From contig NZ_SCMR01000002.1 in assembly GCF_005502885.1 (NCBI RefSeq), positions 248,001-312,000 on the forward strand: 64,000 bases of DNA. Reading direction: 5' to 3'. A program made the translations under genes and the position numbers. Shown one piece after another: positions 38,709-46,501 of this stretch. Below the pieces are notes generated by a model that did no database searches, was not told the DNA's origin, and worked only from the letters and a program-made list of their open reading frames with translations. Position 1 is the stretch's first letter. Each line of letters begins with the position of its first letter. Origin of the DNA: Microbacterium sp. 2FI. GTDB taxonomy: Bacteria; Actinomycetota; Actinomycetes; Actinomycetales; Microbacteriaceae.

Positions 38709-39430
38709 GCCCCTCCGAATCTCTCGGTCCTGATCCGGGCGGCTGGATGACCGAGTCGCACGAGCGTGTCGGCGACGTGCTCGACGAACCCCGTCGGCCC
38801 GCACACGAAGACGTTCGGCATCCGCTCCGGCTCCCACACGGCCGCGCGCACCGCCTGATCATCGAGGCGGCCCACCGAGCCACCCCAGCCCGCCGGCGCC
38901 CTTCGCGTGTATGCCCAGGTCACGGCCACTCCCCTGGGTTCGACCTGATTCCGGATCTCATCGCGATATATCGCGTCTTCGACGGAGCGCACCGAATAGA
39001 GCAGGCGAACGGATGCCGCCGCGGCAGCATCCGTCGCGGCGCGAGCCATCGCGACCAACGGCACGATGCCCGAGCCACCCGCGATCAGCTGCACGGGCGC
39101 CTCACCCCCGGGCTCCCACACGAAGTAGCCGCCGAGAGGCCCCTTGACCTCGAGTTCGTCGCCGGGCAGCACGTCCTGCACGAGATACGGGGAGACCTCG
39201 CCGTCGGGAACCTCGTCGACGGCCAGCTCAAGCACGTGACCGGCGCCATACGAGGCGAGCGAATACGACCGCACCGCGTGATAGCCGTCCTCCGCGGTGA
39301 GCCGGATGTCGATGTGCTGGCCCGCGAGATTCCCGGGCCAGCCGTCGACCTCGAGGCGCAGCACACGCGCGTTCGTCGTCGCCGGCGCGACCTCGACGAC
39401 GCGCGCGGGGCGCCAGCCGCCGACGATCAC
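38705..39430 (-). CDS. FAD-binding ferredoxin-reductase-type oxidoreductase
   Basis: A 241-residue member of the ferredoxin-NADP reductase superfamily. The FAD-binding motif is AVRSYSLAS near residues 53-61, and LVQDVLPGDELEVKGPLGGYFVW lies near 82-104. The NAD(P) domain has LIAGGSGIVPLVAMARAA near 115-132 and the C-terminal VFVCGPTGFVEHVADTLVRLG near 207-227. There is no added 2Fe-2S domain. I chose GTG 39430, which overlaps the stop of the Mo-oxidoreductase as GTGA; the frame is open further up but only as shadow of that gene. It probably passes electrons between NAD(P)H and its partner. Confidence 0.85.
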   Translation of the reverse strand: MIVGGWRPARVVEVAPATTNARVLRLEVDGWPGNLAGQHIDIRLTAEDGYHAVRSYSLASYGAGHVLELAVDEVPDGEVSPYLVQDVLPGDELEVKGPLGGYFVWEPGGEAPVQLIAGGSGIVPLVAMARAATDAAAAASVRLLYSVRSVEDAIYRDEIRNQVEPRGVAVTWAYTRRAPAGWGGSVGRLDDQAVRAAVWEPERMPNVFVCGPTGFVEHVADTLVRLGHPAARIRTERFGGA

Positions 39431-40020
39431 CAGTACCGCTCCTCCGTCCAGGGATCGCCGTGCATGTTGTACCCGTTCTGCTCCCAGAATCCGGGCTGCT
39501 CGTCGGAAGTCAGGGTCAGGCCGCGTACCCACTTCGCGCTCTTCCAGAAGTACAGGTGCGGAACGAGGAGGCGTGCCGGACCACCGTGCTCGGCATCCAG
39601 CGGCTCGCCCTCGAACTCGAACGCGACCCACGCCTTGCCGTCGGTGAGATCTTCGAGGGCGATGTTCGTCGTGTAGCCGCCGTAGGAATGGGCCATCGCG
39701 AACTCAGCCTCGGTGTCGACCTCGGCCAACAGCGTGTCGAGTGACACGCCGCGCCACGACGTGCCGAGCTTCGACCAGCGCGTGACGCAGTGAATGTCGG
39801 TGGCGATGTCATCGATCGGGAGAGAGCGGAACTGCTCCCAGTCCCACGAGGCGATGTGACCGCTCTCGCTGCGGATCGAGAACTCCCACTCCCCCGTGGC
39901 TACGCGCGGCGTCGGGCCGGCCGAGAGCACGGGGAAGTCTTCGGTCAGATACTGCCCGGGTGGAAGCCGCGGGTCGCTTTCACGCCGCCGCGCACCGAAT
40001 CCCCGCGAGAACACCGCCAT
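39427..40020 (-). CDS. Molybdopterin-dependent oxidoreductase, sulfite-oxidase-like, cytoplasmic
   Basis: A 197-residue protein with the sulfite oxidase / MsrP-like molybdopterin fold. C78 in TDIHCVTRWSKLGTSWRGV is the expected molybdenum ligand; AHSYGGYTTNIALEDL near residue 119 and PARLLVPHLYFWKSAKWVRGL near 153-173 are conserved blocks. Unlike MsrP it has no Tat or Sec signal, so it should act in the cytoplasm. ATG 40020 is the first good start. It is followed by an FAD reductase (4-nt overlap) and a DUF6510 protein in one operon. The substrate is unknown. Confidence 0.86.
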   Translation of the reverse strand: MAVFSRGFGARRRESDPRLPPGQYLTEDFPVLSAGPTPRVATGEWEFSIRSESGHIASWDWEQFRSLPIDDIATDIHCVTRWSKLGTSWRGVSLDTLLAEVDTEAEFAMAHSYGGYTTNIALEDLTDGKAWVAFEFEGEPLDAEHGGPARLLVPHLYFWKSAKWVRGLTLTSDEQPGFWEQNGYNMHGDPWTEERYW

Positions 40021-40142
40021 GAAGCACCTCCGAGTCACGGATGCCGACACGCTCACCGTAGCGCGTCGTGTCCGGAGAGGTTGAAGAACGGGTCTAAGAT
40101 TGGCCCGCACCTTTACAGGGAACTCTCAGAAAGGACACTCAC

Positions 40143-40700
40143 ATGTCCACCGAATCCGCAGCCGAGAAGTCGGCAGTCAACGGTATCCGCACGGCACTCG
40201 GCGTGGGCGGCGTCCTCGCCGTCATCGTCGGTATCCTCATCCTCGTCTGGCCCGGCAAGACCGCCATGGTCGTCGCCGCCATCATCGCGATCTACGCCAT
40301 CGCCGCAGGTCTCGTCTACGCGGGCCTCGGCATCTTCTCCAAGACCAAGGGCGGCTGGGCCCGCGTCGGGCACATCGCGCTCGGCGTGCTTTTCATCATC
40401 GCCGGCGTCATCGCGATGTTCAACCTCGGCGCCGCCACCGCGTGGCTCGCCGTGTTCATCGGCATCCTCGTCGGAATCATGTGGATCGTCGAAGGAATCG
40501 TGTCGCTCTCGACGCTGGGCGACGCGAGCTCGAAGGGCTGGACGATCTTCTTCGCCATCCTGAGCATCATCGCCGGCATCCTGGTGCTCTTCTCCCCCGT
40601 GTGGGGCGTCGTGGTGCTGTGGTGGATCCTCGGCATCTCGCTCATCGTGCTCGGCATCATCAACGTCATTCGCGCCTTCACCTTCAAGGGCGACATCTGA
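40143..40700 (+). CDS. HdeD/DUF308 family membrane protein
   Basis: A 185-residue protein with six hydrophobic segments arranged as three pairs (about residues 17-36, 42-62, 75-94, 98-118, 130-148 and 154-175), each with conserved Gly/Pro (LVWPGKTAMVVAAIIAIYAIAAGL). This fits DUF308, the family of E. coli HdeD, a membrane protein linked to acid resistance. The role in actinobacteria is unknown. An AAAGGA site lies 8 nt before the ATG, with a TAAGAT -10-like box at 40094-40099. A strong bidirectional terminator follows. Confidence 0.87.
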   Translation: MSTESAAEKSAVNGIRTALGVGGVLAVIVGILILVWPGKTAMVVAAIIAIYAIAAGLVYAGLGIFSKTKGGWARVGHIALGVLFIIAGVIAMFNLGAATAWLAVFIGILVGIMWIVEGIVSLSTLGDASSKGWTIFFAILSIIAGILVLFSPVWGVVVLWWILGISLIVLGIINVIRAFTFKGDI

Positions 40701-40715
40701 CACACGCATCACACA

Positions 40716-40747
40716 GGAAACGCCCCGGAGAGATCCGGGGCGTTTCC
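40716..40747. terminator. Bidirectional terminator
   Basis: A perfect 14-bp stem, GGAAACGCCCCGGA (40716-40729) with 40734-40747, and a GAGA loop. It separates the DUF308 gene from the convergent S9 peptidase gene. Confidence 0.88.
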
Positions 40748-40769
40748 CATTGGCTCGAAGGCGTCGGCG

Positions 40770-42755
40770 TCAGCTGACGGGGAGCTTGCGCTCCCACCAG
40801 TCGAGCACCGCGGCGAAGCGCTCGACGCGGTGACGCGGCTGGCCCGAGCGGGTGAGCTCGTGGTTCTCGCCCGGGAAGACCAGCATCTCGGCATCCGTCC
40901 CCTGGCGTTTGAGCGCCGAGTAGTACCGTGTCGCCTGCTCCAGCGGGCACCGATAGTCGAGCTCGGAGTGCAGCACCAGCGTGGGGGTCGTGACCTGATC
41001 AACCACCGCCATCGGGCTCTGACGCGCGATGTCGGCCTCGGTCACCCCGACGTACTCGTCACCGAAGAACGACCCGATGTCGCTGGTGCCCTGGAAGGAC
41101 TGCGGCTCGAGGAACCCGCGCTCGACGATCGCGCCGGCGAAGCGGTGGTCGTGCGCGATGACCCACGCGGTGAGGTAGCCGCCGTACGAGCCGCCCATGA
41201 CGCCGACCCGGTCGCCGTCGAGACGCCCGTCCGCCGCGACCGCCCCGTCGAGGAAATCGATGACGTCGGCGAAGTCGAGGGTTCCCATCGCCTGGCGGAT
41301 GCTGCGCCCGTGGGCGCGGCCGTAGCCGGCCGATCCGCGGGGATTGCAGTACACCACGGCGTAGCCCGCGTCGACGAGCACTTGCGTCTCATCGAAGAGG
41401 TGGATGCCGTATGAGGCGTAGGGTCCGCCGTGGATCTGGAGGATCACCGGGAAGGGACCTTCGCCCTCGGGCGCCGCGACCCAGCCGTGGACCGGATAGC
41501 CGTCGCGGCCGGCAACGGTGAGTTCGCTCGGCGTCGCGATGACGGATGCCGCGGCCCGCGCTCCGAACGCGGTCACCGTGCGGGCGGTGCCCTCGTCGAT
41601 CAGCACGAGCTCGCCGAACGAATCGGGAGTCGCGACCGCGGCGACGATGCGCTCGCCCGCCGTGGCGTGTCCGGCGACCTCGACGTCGCCGCCGAGGACC
41701 TCGTCGATCTCCCCCGTGCGCGAGACGCGCAGCAGGTGCACGCGGCCGCGCGCGCGGTGCTGGACGAGGAAGTCGTCGCCCGCGGCCGAGAGGTGGCTGC
41801 CCACCTCGCCGAGATCGATGGTCTCGGCGTCGGTGAGCGCGCGCGGACCGTCGGGCTCGACCAGCCACACGCCGACGCCCGGCGCGATGAAGTCGACGCC
41901 CGCGCCGACCTCGTGCGCGAGGACGGCGATCGTGCCCTCCTCGGCCACCGCGATGTCGACGAGCGAGAGCCCGGCATCCGCTCCGAGCACGTCGCGCGAA
42001 CCCGAGCCGTCGACGGCGACCGCGATGATGCGGTTGCGAAGGTCGCGCCGCAGCGGCTCGATCTCGTCGGGGACCGTGAGCACCTCGGAGCCGTCGGCCG
42101 TGAAGACGACGCCGCCGTGCGATGTCGATCCTGTCGTGAGCGCCGTCGCGGTCGCCGCGACCACGGGGCGCACGGGGGCGGTCTCGGCCTCGGCGCGCAC
42201 CGCCGGGGCCGCGTCGTAGAACGGTTCGGCATCGGTGGCCGGGACCGCGATCACGAAGACGTGGGCGGGGCGGTCGGCGAGGTAGCCGAGGCCGTTGGCG
42301 TGCCAGCGGATTCCCGTGACGCGCCGGGGCGCCTCGGCCGCGGCATCCAATCCCTCGACCGAGCCGTAGCGGCCCGGCTCCGGGACGCGCGCCAGGAAGG
42401 CGAGGGTCCTGCCGTCCGGCGACCAGGCGAACCCCTCGACGCCGATCGGCGCATCGGTGGCCTGCATGGGTTCCCCACCGGTCGCATCGACGACGAAGAT
42501 CTGCGGCCGCTTCTTGGCGTCGCCGCGGAGGAACGCGATGCGCGCACCGTCGGGCGACAGGCGCGGCGCGGCATCCGCTGTTCCCCGCGTCAGCCGACGC
42601 GGCGTGCCATCGGGCAGGTCGACGCGCCACACCTGGCCGACCGCGCGGTTGGCGACGAGATCCGGGCGCGACGTCGCGAAGACGGCGAACGAGGCGTCAG
42701 GGGCGATGTCGGGGCGTCCGACCGAGACGAGGGTGTCGATGTCGCCGGCGCGCAT
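40770..42755 (-). CDS. S9-family prolyl-oligopeptidase-like serine peptidase
   Basis: A 661-residue enzyme. Residues 1-390 form a WD40/beta-propeller-like domain with repeated TolB-type pieces (RLSPDGARIAFLRGD; AWSPDGRTLAFLA). From about 400 the alpha/beta hydrolase follows: GWVAAPEGEGPFPVILQIHGGPYASYG near 431-457, the nucleophile S523 in GVMGGSYGGYLTAWV, and the C-terminal GENHELTR with the catalytic His. There is no signal peptide. It is close to acylaminoacyl or dipeptidyl peptidases; specificity is unknown. It follows the SDR gene by 3 bp, so the two are cotranscribed. Confidence 0.9.
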   Translation of the reverse strand: MRAGDIDTLVSVGRPDIAPDASFAVFATSRPDLVANRAVGQVWRVDLPDGTPRRLTRGTADAAPRLSPDGARIAFLRGDAKKRPQIFVVDATGGEPMQATDAPIGVEGFAWSPDGRTLAFLARVPEPGRYGSVEGLDAAAEAPRRVTGIRWHANGLGYLADRPAHVFVIAVPATDAEPFYDAAPAVRAEAETAPVRPVVAATATALTTGSTSHGGVVFTADGSEVLTVPDEIEPLRRDLRNRIIAVAVDGSGSRDVLGADAGLSLVDIAVAEEGTIAVLAHEVGAGVDFIAPGVGVWLVEPDGPRALTDAETIDLGEVGSHLSAAGDDFLVQHRARGRVHLLRVSRTGEIDEVLGGDVEVAGHATAGERIVAAVATPDSFGELVLIDEGTARTVTAFGARAAASVIATPSELTVAGRDGYPVHGWVAAPEGEGPFPVILQIHGGPYASYGIHLFDETQVLVDAGYAVVYCNPRGSAGYGRAHGRSIRQAMGTLDFADVIDFLDGAVAADGRLDGDRVGVMGGSYGGYLTAWVIAHDHRFAGAIVERGFLEPQSFQGTSDIGSFFGDEYVGVTEADIARQSPMAVVDQVTTPTLVLHSELDYRCPLEQATRYYSALKRQGTDAEMLVFPGENHELTRSGQPRHRVERFAAVLDWWERKLPVS

Positions 42756-42758
42756 CGC

Positions 42759-43523
42759 TCACTCCCCCGCGAACGAGCCGGTCTCGCCGACGAGGCGGGT
42801 GTTCTCGGCCGGGATGTCGTCGACCGCTGCGCGGGCGACTTCGGCAGCGAACTCCGACACGTTGTAGAGCTTTCCGGCATCCTCACGGCGCGCGGCGATC
42901 GCTCCCGGGTTCGCGCGCTCGAGGAGCGTCGCGGTGATCGTGCCCTCGATCATGTCGCCCGAGACCACGACGAAGCCGATGCCGCGCTCGACGAGGGCCG
43001 GGATCCGCTCGCGCAGGGCGTCCTCGCCCGCCCGCTTGGACAGGGCGACCGGCTCGTACTCGGGCATGGTGGGTGTGGTGCGGATGAAGTGGGCCTGGTG
43101 GCTGGTGACGAACACGACCCGAGAGCCTTCGCCGAGCAGCGGGACCGCGGTCTCGAGGACGTTCACCTGGGCGTCGCGATTGAGCTTGAGCGCATAGTCC
43201 GCGGCCATGCCGGCTTCCATGCCGCCCGAGGCATTGAGCACGAGGATGTCGAGGCGCCCGAACGTGCGCTCAACCTCGGCGAACATGGCCTTGACCGACT
43301 CCGGGTCGGTGAGGTCGGCGCCGACGACGAGCGCCTCGACGCCGAGCTGGCGCAGTTCCACCGCGAGCTTCTCGGCGCGCGGAGCCTTGTTGCGGAAGTT
43401 GATGACGACGTTCGCGCCGGCCTCGGCGAGATAGCGGACAGTGTCGGCGCCGATGCCGCGCGACGAGCCGGTCACGAGGGCGGTCTTGCCGCTGAGCGAG
43501 CCGTGTTCGAGGGTCTGAGACAT
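42759..43523 (-). CDS. SDR-fold oxidoreductase lacking the standard catalytic Tyr
   Basis: A 254-residue short-chain dehydrogenase-like protein. The cofactor motif TGSSRGIG (residues 18-25), the NASG motif (97-100) and a Ser (S141 in VTSHQ) are present. The active-site motif is unusual: the expected YxxxK is YEPVALSK, where K163 is kept but the residue four before it is V159, with the Tyr moved to 156. Either Y156 substitutes or the enzyme is inactive or non-catalytic. The ATG follows TAGGGT (43536-43531) by 7 nt. An S9 peptidase gene follows 3 bp later. Confidence 0.86.
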   Translation of the reverse strand: MSQTLEHGSLSGKTALVTGSSRGIGADTVRYLAEAGANVVINFRNKAPRAEKLAVELRQLGVEALVVGADLTDPESVKAMFAEVERTFGRLDILVLNASGGMEAGMAADYALKLNRDAQVNVLETAVPLLGEGSRVVFVTSHQAHFIRTTPTMPEYEPVALSKRAGEDALRERIPALVERGIGFVVVSGDMIEGTITATLLERANPGAIAARREDAGKLYNVSEFAAEVARAAVDDIPAENTRLVGETGSFAGE

Positions 43524-43530
43524 GCTCTCG

Positions 43531-43536
43531 ACCCTA
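43531..43536 (-). promoter_or_regulatory. -10 box of the SDR gene (leaderless type)
   Basis: TAGGGT on the minus strand ends 7 nt before the ATG at 43523, with no ribosome site. Confidence 0.5.
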
Positions 43537-43597
43537 TCAACCGGGCTTCTGCGACCCAGTGTAGGGTTCCATCAAAGGACCGGCCGAAAGGATGGCG

Positions 43598-44101
43598 ATG
43601 CTGCCTGATCTCACTCAGTACATGTGGATCGCCTGGCTCGTGCTCGCATTGCTCTTCGTCATCATCGAGCTGCTCACGCTTGAGTTCACCTTCCTCATGC
43701 TCGCCGCCGGCGCCCTCATCGGCGGACTCGGCGTGAACCTCCTGGGCGGACCGTGGTGGCTGCAGATCGCCACCGCGGCGGTGCTGTCGGCCCTGCTGCT
43801 GTTCACCATCCGGCCGCTGCTGCTGAGGGCGCTCCACAAGGGCGATGAGCCCGCGCGAACGAACGTCGATGCGCTGTACGGCATGGGCGCGCGGGCGCTC
43901 GCTCCGTTCGTCGACGGATTCGGCTCGGTCAAGCTCGACAACGGCGAGACGTGGACCGCCAAGCTCACCGCTGACGCCGAGCCGCTCGGCGACAGCCTCG
44001 ACGTCGGCGCGCGCATGACCGTGGTCACCGTGCTCGGCGCGACCGTCGAAGTCTCGCCCGTCCAGGCCCCCACCCCCGGAAAGGACCCCCTCGATGGTTG
44101 A
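43598..44101 (+). CDS. NfeD-like membrane protein
   Basis: A 167-residue NfeD-family protein: two to three hydrophobic helices in residues 7-75 (WIAWLVLALLFVIIELLTLEF; LMLAAGALIGGLGV; IATAAVLSALLLFTIRPLLL) and a C-terminal OB-fold at about residues 88-160 (LYGMGARALAPFVDGFGSVKLDNGETWTAK). NfeD proteins pair with SPFH proteins, as the next gene shows. I chose ATG 43598: the GAAAGG site at 43586-43591 is 6 nt away, while it would touch the ATG at 43592. It overlaps the SPFH gene by 8 nt. Confidence 0.87.
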   Translation: MLPDLTQYMWIAWLVLALLFVIIELLTLEFTFLMLAAGALIGGLGVNLLGGPWWLQIATAAVLSALLLFTIRPLLLRALHKGDEPARTNVDALYGMGARALAPFVDGFGSVKLDNGETWTAKLTADAEPLGDSLDVGARMTVVTVLGATVEVSPVQAPTPGKDPLDG

Positions 44102-45167
44102 CGTCGGAGCCTTCATCGGCCAGATCTTCGTGATCATCCTGCTGATCGTCATAGCGATCTTCGTGATCGTGGTGATCTTCCGCTCGATCCGCATCATCCC
44201 GCAGGCGTACGCCGGCGTCGTGGAGCGCCTCGGCCGCTACCAGCGCACGCTGCAGCCGGGACTCAATCTGCTGGTGCCGTTCATCGACCGGCTCCGCCCC
44301 CTCGTCGACCTGCGCGAGACCGTCGTGTCGTTCCCGCCGCAGCCGGTCATCACCGAAGACAACCTCGTCGTCTCGATCGACACCGTCGTGTACTTCCAGG
44401 TCACCGACGCCCGGGCCGCGACCTACGAGATCGCCAACTATCTCGGCGCGGTCGAGCAGCTCACCACCACGACACTCCGCAACGTCGTCGGCGGCCTCAA
44501 CCTCGAAGAGGCTCTGACCAGCCGCGACGAGATCAACGGCCAGTTGCGCATCGTGCTCGACGAAGCGACCGGCAAGTGGGGAATCCGCGTCAACCGCGTC
44601 GAGCTGAAGGCCATCGATCCGCCGCTCTCCATTCAGGACTCGATGGAGAAGCAGATGCGCGCCGAGCGCGACCGGCGTGCGGTGATCCTGACCTCTGAGG
44701 GGTCGAAGCAGTCGCAGATCCTCGAGGCCGAAGGCCGCCGTCAGGCCGACATCCTGCGGGCCGAAGGTGACAAGCAAGCTGCGATCCTGCGCGCGCAGGG
44801 CGAGTCCGAGGCGATCGAGATGGTGTTCTCCGCCATCCACAACGGCGACCCCGACCAGAAGCTGCTGGCCTACCAGTATCTCCAGACCCTTCCGAAGATC
44901 GCCGAGAGCGCGTCGAGCAAGCTGTGGATCATCCCGAGTGAACTCACCGAGGCGCTCAAGGGCATCGGCGATGCCTTCGGCGGACGCGCGGAGCCCTCCG
45001 CGCCGCGTCCGCCGTCGGATCGCCCCCGGACCGAATCCGAGCGCTCCTCCTCCGCCGCCGAGGCCGTCGCCGCCGCGCGCGAGGCAGCGGCCGCCGCCGA
45101 CGACATCGCATCGCAGGCCCGGGCGTCGACAGCCGGAGGGTCCGGCGAGCCCGCTCCGCGCCCCTGA
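44094..45167 (+). CDS. SPFH/band-7 membrane scaffold protein
   Basis: A 357-residue stomatin-type protein. One N-terminal membrane helix (about residues 8-30) is followed by the SPFH domain (about 32-190): RIIPQAYAGVVERLGRYQRT, PGLNLLVPFIDRL, then VDLRETVV. A charged Ala/Glu-rich coiled coil follows (EGRRQADILRAEGDKQAAIL), and an Ala/Ser/Pro-rich tail ends the protein. SPFH proteins form oligomeric membrane microdomain scaffolds. The NfeD-like gene directly upstream, with 8-nt overlap, forms the standard pair. Confidence 0.92.
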   Translation: MVDVGAFIGQIFVIILLIVIAIFVIVVIFRSIRIIPQAYAGVVERLGRYQRTLQPGLNLLVPFIDRLRPLVDLRETVVSFPPQPVITEDNLVVSIDTVVYFQVTDARAATYEIANYLGAVEQLTTTTLRNVVGGLNLEEALTSRDEINGQLRIVLDEATGKWGIRVNRVELKAIDPPLSIQDSMEKQMRAERDRRAVILTSEGSKQSQILEAEGRRQADILRAEGDKQAAILRAQGESEAIEMVFSAIHNGDPDQKLLAYQYLQTLPKIAESASSKLWIIPSELTEALKGIGDAFGGRAEPSAPRPPSDRPRTESERSSSAAEAVAAAREAAAAADDIASQARASTAGGSGEPAPRP

Positions 45168-45199
45168 GCTCCGACCTCGGCGTCGAGAGGGCGCAGGCC

Positions 45200-45976
45200 A
45201 TGCATCCCTGGTTCATCGTCGGCGCGACGCCGCGCGTGCTCGCGCATCGGGGTCTCGTGACGACGACGGATGCCGCCCACGGCGTCGTCGAGAACTCCTT
45301 CGCCGCGGTCGCCGCAGCGCACGGCGCCGGGGCGACGTACGTCGAGTCGGACTGCCACCTCACCGCCGACGGCACTGTCGTCCTCTTCCACGACGACGAC
45401 CTGTCACGCGTGACCGGCGACCCGAGGCCGGTGTCGGATGTGCCGATCGCACAGCTTGAGCGGCTCATGGCGCCGCTCGGCGGCCTGCTGACGCTCGAGC
45501 AGGCGCTCGGGGCTTTCCCCGACACCCGATTCAACCTGGATGTGAAGGCCGAGGACGCTGCGGTCCCCGTCGGCCGTCTCGTCGCCCGGCACGGCGAGCG
45601 GGTGCTGCTGACGAGCTTCTCCGACGATCGTCGCCGCATTGCGCTCGGCGCAGCAGAGGCCGAGGGCCGCGGCATCCGTCCCGCGACTTCCGCAGGAACC
45701 GCCACGATCCTGCGGCTTCTCGCCGGGGTGTCGACGCGGTCCGAACGGCTCGTCAGGCAGGCGCTCGCGGGCGTCGACGCCGTACAGGTGCCCGAGCGAC
45801 GGCGGGGCCTGCGCATCGTTTCACCGCGGCTCGTCGAGGCCGTGCACCGCCACGGCGTGGAGGTGCACGTGTGGACCGTGAACGATCCTGGGGACATGCG
45901 ACGCCTCATCGGCATCGGCGTCGACGGGGTGGTCACCGACCGCGCCGATCTCGCCCTCGAGACCCTCGCGGACTGA
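45200..45976 (+). CDS. Glycerophosphodiester phosphodiesterase
   Basis: A 258-residue GDPD TIM barrel that cleaves glycerophosphodiesters to glycerol 3-phosphate and alcohols. Catalytic and metal residues are seen in LAHRGLV (H16), ENSFAAVAAAHGAGATYVESDCHLTADG near residues 31-58 and VVLFHDDDLSR near 60-70; the last strand is VHVWTVNDPGDMRRLIGIGVDGVVTDRADL. There is no signal peptide, so it should act in the cytoplasm. The ATG has a GAGAGGG site. It is 32 bp after the SPFH gene and may be cotranscribed. Confidence 0.92.
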   Translation: MHPWFIVGATPRVLAHRGLVTTTDAAHGVVENSFAAVAAAHGAGATYVESDCHLTADGTVVLFHDDDLSRVTGDPRPVSDVPIAQLERLMAPLGGLLTLEQALGAFPDTRFNLDVKAEDAAVPVGRLVARHGERVLLTSFSDDRRRIALGAAEAEGRGIRPATSAGTATILRLLAGVSTRSERLVRQALAGVDAVQVPERRRGLRIVSPRLVEAVHRHGVEVHVWTVNDPGDMRRLIGIGVDGVVTDRADLALETLAD

Positions 45977-46052
45977 CAATCGTCGCCCCACGGCGGCCCC
46001 GCTGTGCATCGACTGTGAATGTACGCGAATGCCGACCGAATCGTGCCCGTTC

Positions 46053-46083
46053 GGATGATCCGCACAGGTGACTTCGTTATACC
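46053..46083 (+). promoter_or_regulatory. Possible sigma-R/sigma-H-type promoter of rbpA
   Basis: GGATG (46053-46057), an 18-nt spacer and GTT (46076-46078) resemble the GGAAT-N18-GTT consensus of thiol-stress sigma factors, which are known to control rbpA in Streptomyces. TATACC at 46078-46083 is an alternative housekeeping -10. The leader would be about 25 nt with a GAGAGGACC ribosome site. The rest of the 132-bp gap looks empty. Confidence 0.45.
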
Positions 46084-46108
46084 TGAACAGCGACGAGAGG
46101 ACCACACA

Positions 46109-46492
46109 ATGGCAGACCGCAGTCTGCGCGGCATCCGACTCGGCGCCCAGAGCCTACAGAGCGAAGAGGGCGTCGTGTTCCATGAACGCGCACAGCACAT
46201 CTATTCCTGCACGTCCTGCGGACGTGACACCACACTGACTTTCGCAGCCGACGCCGAGGTTCCCGAGGCGTGGGAGTGCCGCACGTGCGGCGCCGAGGCG
46301 CTGCTGCGCATCGGCGACGGCCACGCGACCGTCGACCACTCGGGCGACAAGGTCCCACGCAGCCACTGGGACATGCTGCTCGAGCGCCGCACGCTTCCCG
46401 AGCTCGAAGAGCTCCTGGAAGAGCGCCTCGCCTACGTCCGCGCCCGCCGCGGCGCCGGTGAAGACGTCGCGGTCGAGAAGATCAGCGCCTGA
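46109..46492 (+). CDS. rbpA: RNA polymerase-binding protein RbpA
   Basis: An actinobacteria-specific protein that binds RNA polymerase and the principal sigma factor and stabilises open complexes. The 127-residue product has the RbpA N-terminal tail MADRSLRGIRLGAQSLQSEEG, the core domain with two cysteine pairs (CTSC near residue 34 and CRTC near 57), a basic linker, and the sigma-interacting domain with VPRSHWDMLLERRTLPELEELLEERLAYVR near residues 80-110. The ATG has a GAGAGGACC site. It faces lnt, 9 bp away, the same neighbourhood as in mycobacteria. Confidence 0.96.
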   Translation: MADRSLRGIRLGAQSLQSEEGVVFHERAQHIYSCTSCGRDTTLTFAADAEVPEAWECRTCGAEALLRIGDGHATVDHSGDKVPRSHWDMLLERRTLPELEELLEERLAYVRARRGAGEDVAVEKISA

Positions 46493-46501
46493 TCCCACCG
46501 A

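Noticed and set aside
43592..43597. ATG 43592 as the start of the NfeD-like gene
   Set aside because: The GAAAGG ribosome site touches this ATG; the in-frame ATG at 43598 has normal spacing.
45977..46108. An extra small gene in the GDPD-rbpA gap
   Set aside because: The upstream extension of the rbpA frame has no ribosome site or homology; the gap is better explained as promoter.
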